Notes: generated by a model from the sequence alone, not told the origin. Positions 41,260 to 49,930 are shown, numbered from the stretch's first letter. The stretch is DNA of 64,000 nucleotides from JAMXLO01 sp963812505 (GCA_963812505.1 CAWEVM010000015.1:1-64000), one strand, 5' to 3'. Numbers and translations: made by a program.

Positions 41260-43433
41260 CGGCTCGCGCGTTGTGGGCCCGACGACTGCCCGACATTCGC
41301 CAGTCCGAGGCAGCAGAATGCGGGCTCGCCTGCCTTGCGATGATCGCGTCGTACCATGGACAACAAATCGATCTGGGCAGCCTGCGCCGCCGCTATCCGA
41401 TCTCGCTCAAGGGCATGACACTGGCCGGTGTCATCGAGGCGGCAGAGCGGATCGGACTGGCCGGCCGACCGCTGCGCCTCGAACCTGTCAGCCTCGCGCG
41501 ACTGCGATTGCCTGCAATTCTGCACTGGGACATGAGCCATTTCGTCGTGCTGAAGCGGATCGCACGCAACGGGCGGGCGGTCATCCATGACCCGGCACTC
41601 GGCGAGCGGCAGCTGGATGTGGGCGACCTGTCCAATCATTTCAGCGGCGTCGCGCTCGAGATCACCCCATCCTCCGGGTTTCAGCCCGGCAGGCAGGTGG
41701 TCAAGCAGCGGCTCACGGGATTGATCGGTTCCGCACAAGGCCTGCTCTCTCCCTTGGCGCAAACGCTGGTGCTCTCAGTAATCCTGCAGGCCTACGTGCT
41801 TGCAGGTCCATTTTACATGCAGCTTGCGGTGGACGAGGGAGTCGTCAACGATGACCGCAGCCTGCTGACCGTACTCGCCCTCGGCTTCGGGCTCGCCATG
41901 CTGTTCAACGCCGTGGCCGGACTGCTCCGCTCCCGCATCCTGGTCTACCTGCAAAGCCGCATCGCCTCCGACATCGGCAATGGTCTGTTCGCCCATCTGC
42001 TGCGCCTGCCGCTCGTCTTCTTCGAGCGCCGGCACATCGGTGATCTGGTATCGCGCTTCAGCTCCATCGAGCCGATCCGCAATCTGCTGGCCGAAGGCCT
42101 GATCTCGGCACTGGTAGATGGCGCGATGGCCGTGCTCACGGCCGGAATGGTGTTTCTGTACAGTGCAAGGCTCGGGCTGGTAGTGCTCACAGCATTGCTC
42201 ATCTACGCCGCACTGCGAGTGGCCTTCTATCGGATGTTTCGGCGTCGCTCGGTCGACGTCGTGCAGGCCCGTGCGCGCGAAAACTCCACGTTCATCGAAA
42301 CCGCACGCGCCATACAGAGCATCAAGATCTTCAATCGCGAGAGCGGGCGAAAGATGCTGTGGTCGAACCGCTACGCCGATGTTGTAGCTGCCAATGCGGG
42401 TGTGGAGTACCTGAAGGGCGGGTTCAAGGCCATCAACGACGTGGTGTTTGGGTGCGAGAATCTAGCGGTGATCTATCTCGGAGCACTCGCCATCCTCGAT
42501 GGGCGCATGACGATCGGGATGCTGTTCGCCTTTATCGCTTACAAGCAGCAGTTCATCGACAAGGCGGTGCGACTGGTGGAGAAAGCGATAGAGTTCCGGA
42601 TGCTGGACCTGCATCTCGAGAGGCTCGCTGACATCACCCACGCCGAACCGGAGCCGGGCCAGGATCGGACCAGCTACCGCACGCCGCCGTCCGGCCGCAT
42701 CGAGGTACGGAACCTGTCGTTTCGTTATGCCCCAGGCGAGCCACATGTCTTCGAAGGCATCGACCTCACTATACAGGCTGGCGACTACGTCGCGATCACC
42801 GGTCCATCCGGCGGTGGCAAGACGACATTCATGAAGGTCATGCTTGGCCTGCTTCAGCCGACTGACGGCGATGTGCTGATCGACGGCCTTCCGCTGGCCA
42901 CATACGGTGCGCGCTCATTCCGCGACCATGTCGGCGTCGTGATGCAGGACGACCAACTGCTGTCGGGCTCGATCGCAGACAACATCTGCTTCTTTGACCA
43001 GGGATTCGATCATGAGCACATGCAGCATTGTGCCAGGATTGCCTGCGTTCACGACGACATCATGCGCATGCCGATGTCCTATGACAGCCTGATCGGCGAC
43101 ATGGGATCTTCGCTGTCAGGTGGCCAGCGCCAGCGCATCCTGCTCGCCCGCGCGCTGTACCGGCGCCCCATCCTGTTGTTCATGGACGAGGGCACGTCGC
43201 ATCTCGACACGGATATCGAGGGAAGAGTGAACGCGGCCATTCGCGAGTTGGGCCTGACGCGCGTCATCATCGCACATCGGCCGGAGACGATCGCCTCAGC
43301 GGAACGCCGCATAGCGATAGTTGACGGCAGATTGCACGAGCAACCGCAGCCTGATCCGTTTTCTCTCCGGAATGCCCTCATCCCGGCAGCGGCACAGGTC
43401 ATTGAGCCAGAAATGGACGCGGCCGCAACCTAA
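41256..43433 (+). CDS. C39-peptidase ABC exporter for double-glycine peptides
   Basis: Peptidase-containing ABC transporter (725 aa). The N-terminal C39 cysteine protease has a complete triad: Cys22 in QSEAAECGLACL, His95 in MSHFVVLK, Asp112 in HDPALG. A six-helix membrane domain follows (about 165-440). The ATPase has Walker A GPSGGGKTT from about 516, signature SLSGGQRQR at about 619-627, and Walker B ILLFMDEGTSHLD. It cleaves GG-type leaders and exports the peptide with the HlyD-like partner. The 74-aa double-glycine peptide gene lies 264 nt downstream. No outer-membrane TolC-type gene is in the window. Confidence 0.93.
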   Translation: MTARALWARRLPDIRQSEAAECGLACLAMIASYHGQQIDLGSLRRRYPISLKGMTLAGVIEAAERIGLAGRPLRLEPVSLARLRLPAILHWDMSHFVVLKRIARNGRAVIHDPALGERQLDVGDLSNHFSGVALEITPSSGFQPGRQVVKQRLTGLIGSAQGLLSPLAQTLVLSVILQAYVLAGPFYMQLAVDEGVVNDDRSLLTVLALGFGLAMLFNAVAGLLRSRILVYLQSRIASDIGNGLFAHLLRLPLVFFERRHIGDLVSRFSSIEPIRNLLAEGLISALVDGAMAVLTAGMVFLYSARLGLVVLTALLIYAALRVAFYRMFRRRSVDVVQARARENSTFIETARAIQSIKIFNRESGRKMLWSNRYADVVAANAGVEYLKGGFKAINDVVFGCENLAVIYLGALAILDGRMTIGMLFAFIAYKQQFIDKAVRLVEKAIEFRMLDLHLERLADITHAEPEPGQDRTSYRTPPSGRIEVRNLSFRYAPGEPHVFEGIDLTIQAGDYVAITGPSGGGKTTFMKVMLGLLQPTDGDVLIDGLPLATYGARSFRDHVGVVMQDDQLLSGSIADNICFFDQGFDHEHMQHCARIACVHDDIMRMPMSYDSLIGDMGSSLSGGQRQRILLARALYRRPILLFMDEGTSHLDTDIEGRVNAAIRELGLTRVIIAHRPETIASAERRIAIVDGRLHEQPQPDPFSLRNALIPAAAQVIEPEMDAAAT

Positions 43434-43511
43434 ACGATCTGCAGATACAGGCAACACCGCCAGATTAGCCACCTGAGCGACTATCCAGAGGTCGCCGCGC
43501 ACTGCGCCTTA

Positions 43512-43578
43512 TCGTCATGGCCGGCCTCAGTGCCGGCCATCCACGACTTCCGCTTCAGACAAAGTCCCGTGGATGGCC
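43512..43578. repeat. REP-like palindromic element
   Basis: ATGGCCGGC (43517-43525) pairs with GCCGGCCAT (43532-43540) around CTCAGT. A second, mutually exclusive pairing joins GGCCATCCACG (43535-43545) to CGTGGATGGCC (43568-43578), 11 bp perfect. The sequence style (GGCCGGC...GCCGGCCATCCACG) is that of the dispersed palindromic repeats common between alphaproteobacterial genes. It separates the exporter genes from the peptide gene and may limit transcript read-through. Confidence 0.65.
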
Positions 43579-43697
43579 GAGCTTCATACAAGGCATGCGA
43601 TGTGTGAGCCCTATCACTGTGCCATAGTTGCCCGTTCTTTAGCAGTAATAGTCGCGGTCAAAGGTGGACCGTAACCAGAAACTCGAGGAACATAGTG

Positions 43698-43922
43698 ATG
43701 AGCATGTCGAAACTGACAACTGATGCAGACCTCCCGGCGCCTCTGTCGCTGACGCTGGAGGACGTTCGCAACGTGGCAGGTGGCGCGACATTTGCAGCGA
43801 CCGTAAGCGCCGCGCATTGGTGGTGGTATGGCCAGCCGGCCTGGCTGAACGCGGTCTCCCAGGTCAACGTGTCCAATGTGGCCGTCGGACAGGTTGGAGC
43901 GGTACAGACTCTCGGATCCTAA
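43698..43922 (+). CDS. Double-glycine leader peptide (candidate bacteriocin/secreted peptide)
   Basis: Precursor of 74 aa. Residues 1-29 form a leader ending LTLEDVRNVAGG, with hydrophobic residues at -12, -7 and -4, an acidic residue at -8, and Gly-Gly at -2/-1, as in C39-processed leaders. The predicted 45-aa mature peptide begins ATFAATVSAAHWWWYG and ends in an alternating Val/Gln/Asn stretch (VSQVNVSNVAVGQVGAVQ). It has no cysteine. GAGGAA lies 7 nt before the ATG at 43698; a GTG one codon upstream is possible. It follows a C39 exporter and HlyD gene, which should mature and export it. Antimicrobial function is an inference. Confidence 0.75.
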   Translation: MSMSKLTTDADLPAPLSLTLEDVRNVAGGATFAATVSAAHWWWYGQPAWLNAVSQVNVSNVAVGQVGAVQTLGS

Positions 43923-44047
43923 ACCTCCGTACAGCCTTGCGCCCCCGCCTGGACAGCAGCGTCGCACAGATCGCTCGCGGTGTGTGCGGTACTGCGCCAG
44001 GCGGGTCAAAGGCTACACTCCAATGTCATTACGGTCGAGGACTATCC

Positions 44048-44533
44048 ATGAAAAAGCCCAAGAACGGTGGCCCTCTATTGTGCCCGAGCGCGCACACAGC
44101 CGCGCCCGGCGCACGCTTGTTTGGCGTGCAGGTGCGCACGGGAAGCGGTGATCGACAGCTCGCTTACCTGACCGAGACACATCCGATCACCGAACAGGTT
44201 ATGGAGCTCGCTGGTTCGGCTGCGCCGCATGAGGTCTTGCGCGTTGCCGCACATTGCATCGAGGGCCAGTGCCCACATTGGAATGGCCAAGGCTGTCGGT
44301 TGGCGACCCGTGTGGCGACCATGCTGCCGCCTGCGGTTTCCGCGCTGCCACGCTGCGCCATCCGACCGACCTGTCTGTGGTTCAAACAGGAAGGACCCGC
44401 TGCCTGCCTGCGGTGTCCACAAGTGGCGACAATCGAGCGCCATCCCTCCGACACTCTGGGCGCAACGGTGGCGCAGCTCGAATTGCAAGATGACGACGTT
44501 GTCCTGCAGCCGCATCACGGAGTTGATACGTAG
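44048..44533 (+). CDS. Cysteine-rich protein of the peptide-export locus
   Basis: A 161-aa protein with eight cysteines: Cys12, then C70-x4-C75-x7-C83, and C103-x5-C109-x10-C120-x2-C123. The latter lie within PRCAIRPTCLWFKQEG and ACLRCPQ. The pattern with CPHWNGQGC suggests a metal- or Fe-S-binding module. There is no signal peptide, so it is cytosolic. GAGGA lies 7 nt before the ATG. It lies 125 nt downstream of the double-glycine peptide, same strand. I do not recognise a characterised family. A maturation, regulatory or immunity role is possible from position only. Confidence 0.65.
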   Translation: MKKPKNGGPLLCPSAHTAAPGARLFGVQVRTGSGDRQLAYLTETHPITEQVMELAGSAAPHEVLRVAAHCIEGQCPHWNGQGCRLATRVATMLPPAVSALPRCAIRPTCLWFKQEGPAACLRCPQVATIERHPSDTLGATVAQLELQDDDVVLQPHHGVDT

Positions 44534-44642
44534 GCTCCCGGCTAAGCCGGCATCGGGTTACGGGTTTGGCGACCCTTCGCTGACGCCCATCGGCGGGACT
44601 GGCATGTTCATCACGCGTATGCACAGCCACGGAGGACCATCG

Positions 44643-45032
44643 ATGATCCGGGTTCGTTTCGCTTGCCTTTGCCTGCCCGTTGTCGCCCTGATGGGCACCG
44701 CACCACCCGCATCCTGCCAGGCACCCGCACGCCCGTTCGAGCCCGTTGGGCGCTGGCGCTTCTTCCACGACAACGGCGCGCCGTTCACTGCGCGGCTGGC
44801 GCCCGATCAGAGTGCCGCAACCGACTCGGAAGGCGGCGAACACGGCATCTGGCGTTGGGAGGGCAGCAGTGTCCGCGTGATCTACACGGATGGCTGGGAC
44901 GACCTCCTGTCACGCGGTCCCGACGGAAAGTTCGGCAAGCGCGGCTGGGGTCCGGACAATGACCGCTGCGGTCCGGCGTCCAATCAGACGGCAGCCGAGC
45001 GCCTGTCTCCCGATCCCGGGCCACCGCTCTGA
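44643..45032 (+). CDS. Small secreted protein, unknown function
   Basis: Exported protein of 129 aa. The signal peptide is MIRVRFACLCLPVVALMGTA with cleavage near ASCQA. The mature part contains a compact beta-rich stretch (GRWRFFHDNGAPFTARLAPD, GIWRWEGSSVRVIYTDGWDD) and a Pro-rich tail. GGAGGA precedes the ATG by 6 nt. It is the fifth consecutive plus-strand gene from the HlyD-like protein and may belong to the peptide-export locus. No family recognised. Confidence 0.6.
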   Translation: MIRVRFACLCLPVVALMGTAPPASCQAPARPFEPVGRWRFFHDNGAPFTARLAPDQSAATDSEGGEHGIWRWEGSSVRVIYTDGWDDLLSRGPDGKFGKRGWGPDNDRCGPASNQTAAERLSPDPGPPL

Positions 45033-45095
45033 GGGGTGACTGCCCAATGTGATGGCTGTAGCCTTCCGTTCACGCTGAACGGAGGAGCGACCGAC

Positions 45096-46316
45096 ATGGC
45101 AGACGGACAAACCTGTCTCAAGGGGGTGAAGATCCTCGATCTCACCCAGTTCGAAGCAGGACCGTCCTGCACCGAGGCACTCGCCTGGCTCGGCGCTGAC
45201 GTAGTCAAGCTGGAGAACCCGGGCGGCGGCGATCCCGGCCGCGCACTCGGCGGTCAGGCCGCCAAGGACGATCCCTACTTCCTGCTGTTCAACGCGAACA
45301 AGAAGTCGATCACGGTCAACCTGAAGGACCCGAAGGGCTTGGCGTTGGTGAAGGACCTCGCAGCCAAGGCCGACGTCATGGTCGAGAACTTCGCGCCTGG
45401 CGCCATCGAGCGACTCGGACTCGGCGCCGATGTCATTCGCAAGATCAATCCATCGATCATCTACTGCCAGGTGAAGGGCTTCGGCGAAGGCAGCCCGTAC
45501 GAGAAGAACCTCGCGTTCGACATGATCGCGCAGGCCTGCGGCGGCACGATGAGCATCACCGGCGAGCGTGACGGTCGTCCGTTGAAGCCGGGGCCGTCGC
45601 TCGGCGACACCGGCACCGGCATGTTGCTCGCGATCTCGATCCTCGGCGCGCTGTACCGCCGCAAGGAGACCGGCCAGGGCGATCACCTCCAGGTGGCGAT
45701 GCAGGATGCGATGCTCCACTACATCCGCATCGCCTTTGCCGCGCAGTATCGCACCGGCAAGGCGGCGGGGCGCGCGGCCGACAGCAGCGTCTCCAACACC
45801 ACGCCGCCGATGGGGACGTTCCCGTGCAAGGGCGGCGGCTCGAATGATTACGTCTATATCTTCACCAGCCGCGCCAATCCGGATCACTGGCGGCGTCTGC
45901 TGAAGGTGATCGGTCGCGAGGAGCTGAACGGTGACGCGCGCTTCGAGACGCCCGCCGCTCGTGCCGAGAACGCGGACGCGGTGAACGCGATGATCGCGGA
46001 CTGGACAAAGCAGCACACCAAGCACGAGGCGATGGAGATCATCGGTGCGGCAGGCGTGCCCGCCGGCGCGGTGCTCGACACGATGGAGCTTTACAACGAT
46101 CAGACCTTCGAGCAGCGCGGCATCTTCCAGACGATTGAACACCCAACGGTGGGTACCTTCCGCATGCCGGCATGGCCGGTGCGGTTCGAAGGCAGGCCGC
46201 CGCCCGTCGTGCCCTCGCCGCTGCTCGGCCAGAACAACGAGCAGGTGCTGAGCGATTGGCTCGGACTGGACAAGGACGCGATCGGCGGCCTGAAGAACAA
46301 TGGCGTAATCGGTTAG
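45096..46316 (+). CDS. Family III CoA-transferase (formyl-CoA transferase-like)
   Basis: CoA-transferase (406 aa) of the CaiB/Frc family. KGVKILDLTQFEAGPSC is the N-terminal block, GADVVKLENPGGGDPGR the CoA-contact block. The catalytic aspartate is Asp171 in GPSLGDTGTGM, the position of Asp169 of formyl-CoA transferase. TGQGDHLQVAMQDAMLHY follows. GGAGGA precedes the ATG. It is 13 nt upstream of a ThDP-dependent acyl-CoA lyase/decarboxylase gene, the pairing used in oxalate (Frc-Oxc) and 2-hydroxyacid degradation. Which acid is activated is not decided by the sequence. Confidence 0.88.
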   Translation: MADGQTCLKGVKILDLTQFEAGPSCTEALAWLGADVVKLENPGGGDPGRALGGQAAKDDPYFLLFNANKKSITVNLKDPKGLALVKDLAAKADVMVENFAPGAIERLGLGADVIRKINPSIIYCQVKGFGEGSPYEKNLAFDMIAQACGGTMSITGERDGRPLKPGPSLGDTGTGMLLAISILGALYRRKETGQGDHLQVAMQDAMLHYIRIAFAAQYRTGKAAGRAADSSVSNTTPPMGTFPCKGGGSNDYVYIFTSRANPDHWRRLLKVIGREELNGDARFETPAARAENADAVNAMIADWTKQHTKHEAMEIIGAAGVPAGAVLDTMELYNDQTFEQRGIFQTIEHPTVGTFRMPAWPVRFEGRPPPVVPSPLLGQNNEQVLSDWLGLDKDAIGGLKNNGVIG

Positions 46317-46329
46317 AGGAGACGAACCA

Positions 46330-47979
46330 ATGGCAGAACTGACAGGCTCGGAAATCCTCGCGAAGTGCCTCAAGAAGGAAGGTATCGAGGACATCTTCTA
46401 CATCATGGGCGGTCCGATGCTGTTGGCGGAGGCCACCTGCATCACCGAAGGCATTCGCATGATCGACGTCCGCCACGAGCAGGCGGCGGCGTTCGCATGC
46501 CAGGCCTACAGCCGGCTGCGCCAGACGCCTTCCGTGTGCATGGCAGCGTCAGGACCTGGCGTGACCAACCTGATCACCGGCATGGCGAATGCGCTGATCG
46601 ACTGCTGCCCTGTTGTGGCGTTCGGCGGCTCCAGCCCGATCAGCCAGTTCGGCCGCCAGGTGTTCCAGGAGATCGACCAGGTCAAACTGATGGAGGGCTG
46701 CTGCAAGCACGTCGATCGCGTGCACAACCTCAAGCGCATTCCGCAGCAGGTGAACTTCGCCTTGCAGCGCGCGATATCTGGCAAGCCTGGCCCGGTCTAC
46801 GTCGATATGCCCGGCGACATTCTGTACCAGAAGATCGACGAGAACCTGGTGGACTGGAGCTTTGCCGGACGCAAGATGGACAGCCGCCCGCTCGGCGATC
46901 CGCGCCAGGTGGGCGCGCTGGTGAAGGCGCTTGCGGAGGCGAAGCAGCCGCTGATCGTGTCAGGTTCCGGTGTGATCTGGTCGCGCGCGTGGACCGAAAT
47001 GCAGGCCTTCGTCGAGGCCGCCGGCATCCCGTTCTACACGACGCCGCAGGGCCGCGGCGTGGTACCTGACGATCATCCCTGCTCGTTCCTGACCATGCGC
47101 AACGCAGCCTTCGCGGATGCCGACCTGATCATCGTGCTCGGCACACGGATGAACTACATCATCGGCCATGCCGCGCCGCCGCGCTTCGGGGGCAACGCGA
47201 AGATCGCACGCATCGATGTCGATCCGGAGGAGATCGCGGCAGCCGCGCGCGGCGTCGACATTCCGATCGTCGGCGACTGCAAGATGGTGCTGCAGCAGTT
47301 GCTCGACGGCATCAAGGGCAAGGTGACGCAGGACAGCTACAAGGCGTGGCGGCAGAAGCTGGCCGACGGCGAGGCGCAGAAGCGCTCGGCCGCCGGCGCC
47401 AACAGATACGCCGAGGATGGCGACATCCACCCGGTGCGCATGCTCGAGGAGATCAAGAACTTCGCCAAGCGCGACGCGATCCTGTGCGTCGACGGGCAGG
47501 AGACCCTGAACTTCGGGCGACAGACGATGCCGACATTCTCGCCCGGGCATCGGCTGAACTCTGGGCCGTTCGGCACGATGGGCGTCGGCCTGCCGTTCGG
47601 CGTCGGCGCCAAGGTGGCGTGTCCGGACAAGCAGGTGATCGTGGTGCACGGCGACGGCTCGATGGGCATGAACGCGATGGAGATGGACACCGCGATCCGC
47701 CACAAGATCCCGCTGCTGATCGTGATCAGCCTGAACGGCGGCTGGACCGGCGATCCGCAGCGCGAGAAGCCCGGTCGCGATCTTGGCTACATGCGCTACG
47801 ACAAGATGTGCGAGGCGTTCGGTGGCTACGGCGAGTACGTGACCAAGCCGGAGGACATCCGCCCTGCACTGGAGCGCGCTCAGGCGAAGGTGGACGAGGG
47901 CATGGTGGCGCTGGTCAATGTGCGCACCGACTATCGCGCGCGGTATGGTGGCGTGCGCTTCTCCGACTATTCGACCTGA
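46330..47979 (+). CDS. ThDP-dependent 2-hydroxyacyl-CoA lyase / oxalyl-CoA decarboxylase-like enzyme
   Basis: Thiamine-diphosphate enzyme (549 aa) with the three-domain acetolactate-synthase-like layout. Glu50 in DVRHEQAAAFACQAYSR is the catalytic glutamate that activates the cofactor. The C-terminal ThDP/Mg motif is GDGSMGMNAMEMD...NGGWTG. LNSGPFGTMGVGLPFG resembles the LDSGTWGVMGIGMG block of oxalyl-CoA decarboxylase. Coupled with the upstream CoA-transferase, a substrate as acyl-CoA is likely: oxalyl-CoA decarboxylation or cleavage of a 2-hydroxyacyl-CoA to formyl-CoA. AGGAGA precedes the ATG. Confidence 0.82.
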   Translation: MAELTGSEILAKCLKKEGIEDIFYIMGGPMLLAEATCITEGIRMIDVRHEQAAAFACQAYSRLRQTPSVCMAASGPGVTNLITGMANALIDCCPVVAFGGSSPISQFGRQVFQEIDQVKLMEGCCKHVDRVHNLKRIPQQVNFALQRAISGKPGPVYVDMPGDILYQKIDENLVDWSFAGRKMDSRPLGDPRQVGALVKALAEAKQPLIVSGSGVIWSRAWTEMQAFVEAAGIPFYTTPQGRGVVPDDHPCSFLTMRNAAFADADLIIVLGTRMNYIIGHAAPPRFGGNAKIARIDVDPEEIAAAARGVDIPIVGDCKMVLQQLLDGIKGKVTQDSYKAWRQKLADGEAQKRSAAGANRYAEDGDIHPVRMLEEIKNFAKRDAILCVDGQETLNFGRQTMPTFSPGHRLNSGPFGTMGVGLPFGVGAKVACPDKQVIVVHGDGSMGMNAMEMDTAIRHKIPLLIVISLNGGWTGDPQREKPGRDLGYMRYDKMCEAFGGYGEYVTKPEDIRPALERAQAKVDEGMVALVNVRTDYRARYGGVRFSDYST

Positions 47980-47992
47980 CGCTGCTCGATTT

Positions 47993-48018
47993 ACCTCCCT
48001 CGTGCGAGCGGGGGAGGT
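47993..48018 (+). terminator. Stem-loop after the acyl-CoA lyase gene
   Basis: ACCTCCC (47993-47999) pairs with GGGAGGT (48012-48018), and inside it CTCG (47999-48002) can pair with CGAG (48005-48008). It is 13 nt past the stop. It resembles a worn copy of the C/G-rich repeat seen at 12.4 kb. The remaining 279 nt to the next gene hold no recognisable gene or promoter. Confidence 0.45.
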
Positions 48019-48297
48019 CGATCTAACCGCGTCGCTGGCACACCCGAGTCCGCTCGATGCACATCACCGTGGTGCCAAGCGTGTAGGTCCAGTGGTGGTG
48101 CCGTAGGCGTCGACATAACAACGCCGCCCTACGCCAACAGGTTTCCACGCATTGCCGATGATCCGCTGGCGGTATCTGAAACGGTCCTCCGGACGACCAG
48201 TCAGCATTTTGCGCCCGGTCTTTGGAGAGCTACGCTGGTCCGCCGCGATGACGGCTGTCCGTCGCGGAACGGCAACAAGAACCGAGGGAACGTCGCA

Positions 48298-49590
48298 ATG
48301 AAGACCACCAGACGCAGATTCTGGGTCTACCTCCTGCTGCTCGTGTTCGGCGGCATTGCCTACGTCGACCGCGTGAACATGTCGGTTGCGGGCAAGCCGA
48401 TCGCACACGAACTTGGCCTGTCGCCCGTAATGCTGGGCTACCTGTTTTCTTCGTTCCTTTGGGCTTACGTCGTCATGATGCTCCCGGGCGGCCGTTTGAT
48501 AGATCGCTGGGGCGCGCACGTGGTCGCGAGCGTGGCAACCGTGGTGTGGTCGGCTGCACAGATGGCGACCGGAGCCGCCGTGGGCGTCGCCTCGATGCTG
48601 TTGGCGCGCTTGGGTCTCGGTATTGGCGAGGCACCGTTCTCGCCGGTGATCTACCGCAGCGTCAGAGCATGGTCGCCCTATACGGAGCGAGGCACGGCAA
48701 CCGCCTTCATCAGCGCCGGCGGCAGTCTCGGTCCGGCGCTGGGCGCACCGCTTGTGGCTTACCTGATCCAGACGTTGTCATGGCGCTGGTCATTTGTGAT
48801 CACGGGTGCGATCGGCTTCGTCTGGGTGGCAGTCTGGATGGCTTTGGTCTCAACGCCGGAAAAGACCTCGTGGCTGCCCGAGCCGGAACGGCAGCGCATC
48901 CTCGCCGAACGCGAAGCCGGTATTGCGGTGCCCGATCATGACGGAGTTGGATATATGGCGCTGCTGCGGTGCCCGGCGATGTGGGGCCTGTTCGTCTCGC
49001 AGGGCTGCCTCGTTTACTCGCTCTATCTGTATCTGAGCTGGCTACCGAACTACCTGCAAACCTCGCGGGGTTTGTCGCTGGTCGATTCAGGCCTCTACAC
49101 TTCGGTTCCGTTTTTCATCGCGACGGCGGTGAACATCATTATCAACTGGGCCGGCGACCGGCTTTTGAGCGTCCATGCAGTGCGGAGCGGACTGCGCCGC
49201 TATCTCGTTGCCCTGTGCCTGTTCCTGACCGCCGCGGGCTTGATCATCCCCTACGTCGAGTCACTGACGATAATCATCGTCTTGATATCGATCACGGTTT
49301 CCTTCGCCAATGCCGGTCCCGCGGCCAACGCGACACTGACCAGCGATCTGCTGCGTTCGCCGGCCGATGCAGGACGCGCTTTCGCGTTTCTGGTCCTCGG
49401 CGGCAACGTCTTCGGCCTGCTTGCACCTATCGTCACCGGATATCTGGTGGAGGCAAGCGGTAACTTCAGCAGCGCATTCATTGCGGCTGGCGTCCTGGCG
49501 CTCATTGGCGCAACAGTAACGCTCGTGCTGTCGCGCGGTGCGATCGGGGAGGCTGTTGTGACGGCAAAGCCATTGGGCGCGACTGGCTAA
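48298..49590 (+). CDS. MFS transporter, anion:cation symporter type
   Basis: Twelve-helix major facilitator (430 aa). The first helix block is GGIAYVDRVNMSVAGKPIAHELGLS, the loop GGRLIDRWGAHVVASVATVVW, and the helix-4/5 signature GIGEAPFSPVIYRSV. It resembles ACS-family carriers of glucarate, hexuronates or other organic anions. GAGGGA lies 8 nt before the ATG. It follows the CoA-transferase/lyase pair in the same direction after 318 nt, so it could import their acid substrate. Confidence 0.88.
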   Translation: MKTTRRRFWVYLLLLVFGGIAYVDRVNMSVAGKPIAHELGLSPVMLGYLFSSFLWAYVVMMLPGGRLIDRWGAHVVASVATVVWSAAQMATGAAVGVASMLLARLGLGIGEAPFSPVIYRSVRAWSPYTERGTATAFISAGGSLGPALGAPLVAYLIQTLSWRWSFVITGAIGFVWVAVWMALVSTPEKTSWLPEPERQRILAEREAGIAVPDHDGVGYMALLRCPAMWGLFVSQGCLVYSLYLYLSWLPNYLQTSRGLSLVDSGLYTSVPFFIATAVNIIINWAGDRLLSVHAVRSGLRRYLVALCLFLTAAGLIIPYVESLTIIIVLISITVSFANAGPAANATLTSDLLRSPADAGRAFAFLVLGGNVFGLLAPIVTGYLVEASGNFSSAFIAAGVLALIGATVTLVLSRGAIGEAVVTAKPLGATG

Positions 49591-49598
49591 GCCGTAGA

Positions 49599-49632
49599 AG
49601 GCGAGGCTGGGCAATCTTGCCGAGCCTCGCCT
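49599..49632. terminator. Bidirectional terminator hairpin
   Basis: AGGCGAGGCT (49599-49608) pairs perfectly with AGCCTCGCCT (49623-49632). Nested inside, GGCAA (49610-49614) pairs with TTGCC (49617-49621), forming an almost continuous 15-bp stem with one G-G mismatch and a 2-nt loop. It lies in the short gap between the convergent MFS gene and a small exported-protein gene. Confidence 0.7.
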
Positions 49633-49648
49633 GCCAGCGCCTATAGGT

Positions 49649-49930
49649 TCAGGGTGTCGGCAGTGTGGCTATGGTGCCGTTCGACCCGAACACCGTGCTT
49701 GTGCCATTGCCATTGTTCATCAGCACGCCGACCCCTGCGCCGGTCGGCAGGGTTGTGGTTTGCAGCGCGCCGAAGCGTCCCGTCGTGATTATCGACCCGC
49801 TGCGAGAATGCACGAACTGGCCTGCATCAGGCGTTGTGGCACCGTCGCCAAACGGTGCGCTCGCTTCAGCGCCAGCAGTGGCGAGCCCAAGGAGGATCAT
49901 GGTCGTCAGCAGAAGTACTTTCATTTTCAT
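49649..49930 (-). CDS. Small exported Gly/Thr-rich protein
   Basis: Exported protein of 93 aa with signal peptide MKMKVLLLTTMILLGLATAG, cleavage near AEASA. The mature chain is rich in Gly, Thr and Asn with low charge (GRFGALQTTTLPTGAGVGVLMNNGNGTSTVFG). No cysteine or known motif is present. The start follows GCGGAGA. No family recognised. It is convergent with the MFS gene and separated from it by a strong hairpin. Confidence 0.55.
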   Translation of the reverse strand: MKMKVLLLTTMILLGLATAGAEASAPFGDGATTPDAGQFVHSRSGSIITTGRFGALQTTTLPTGAGVGVLMNNGNGTSTVFGSNGTIATLPTP

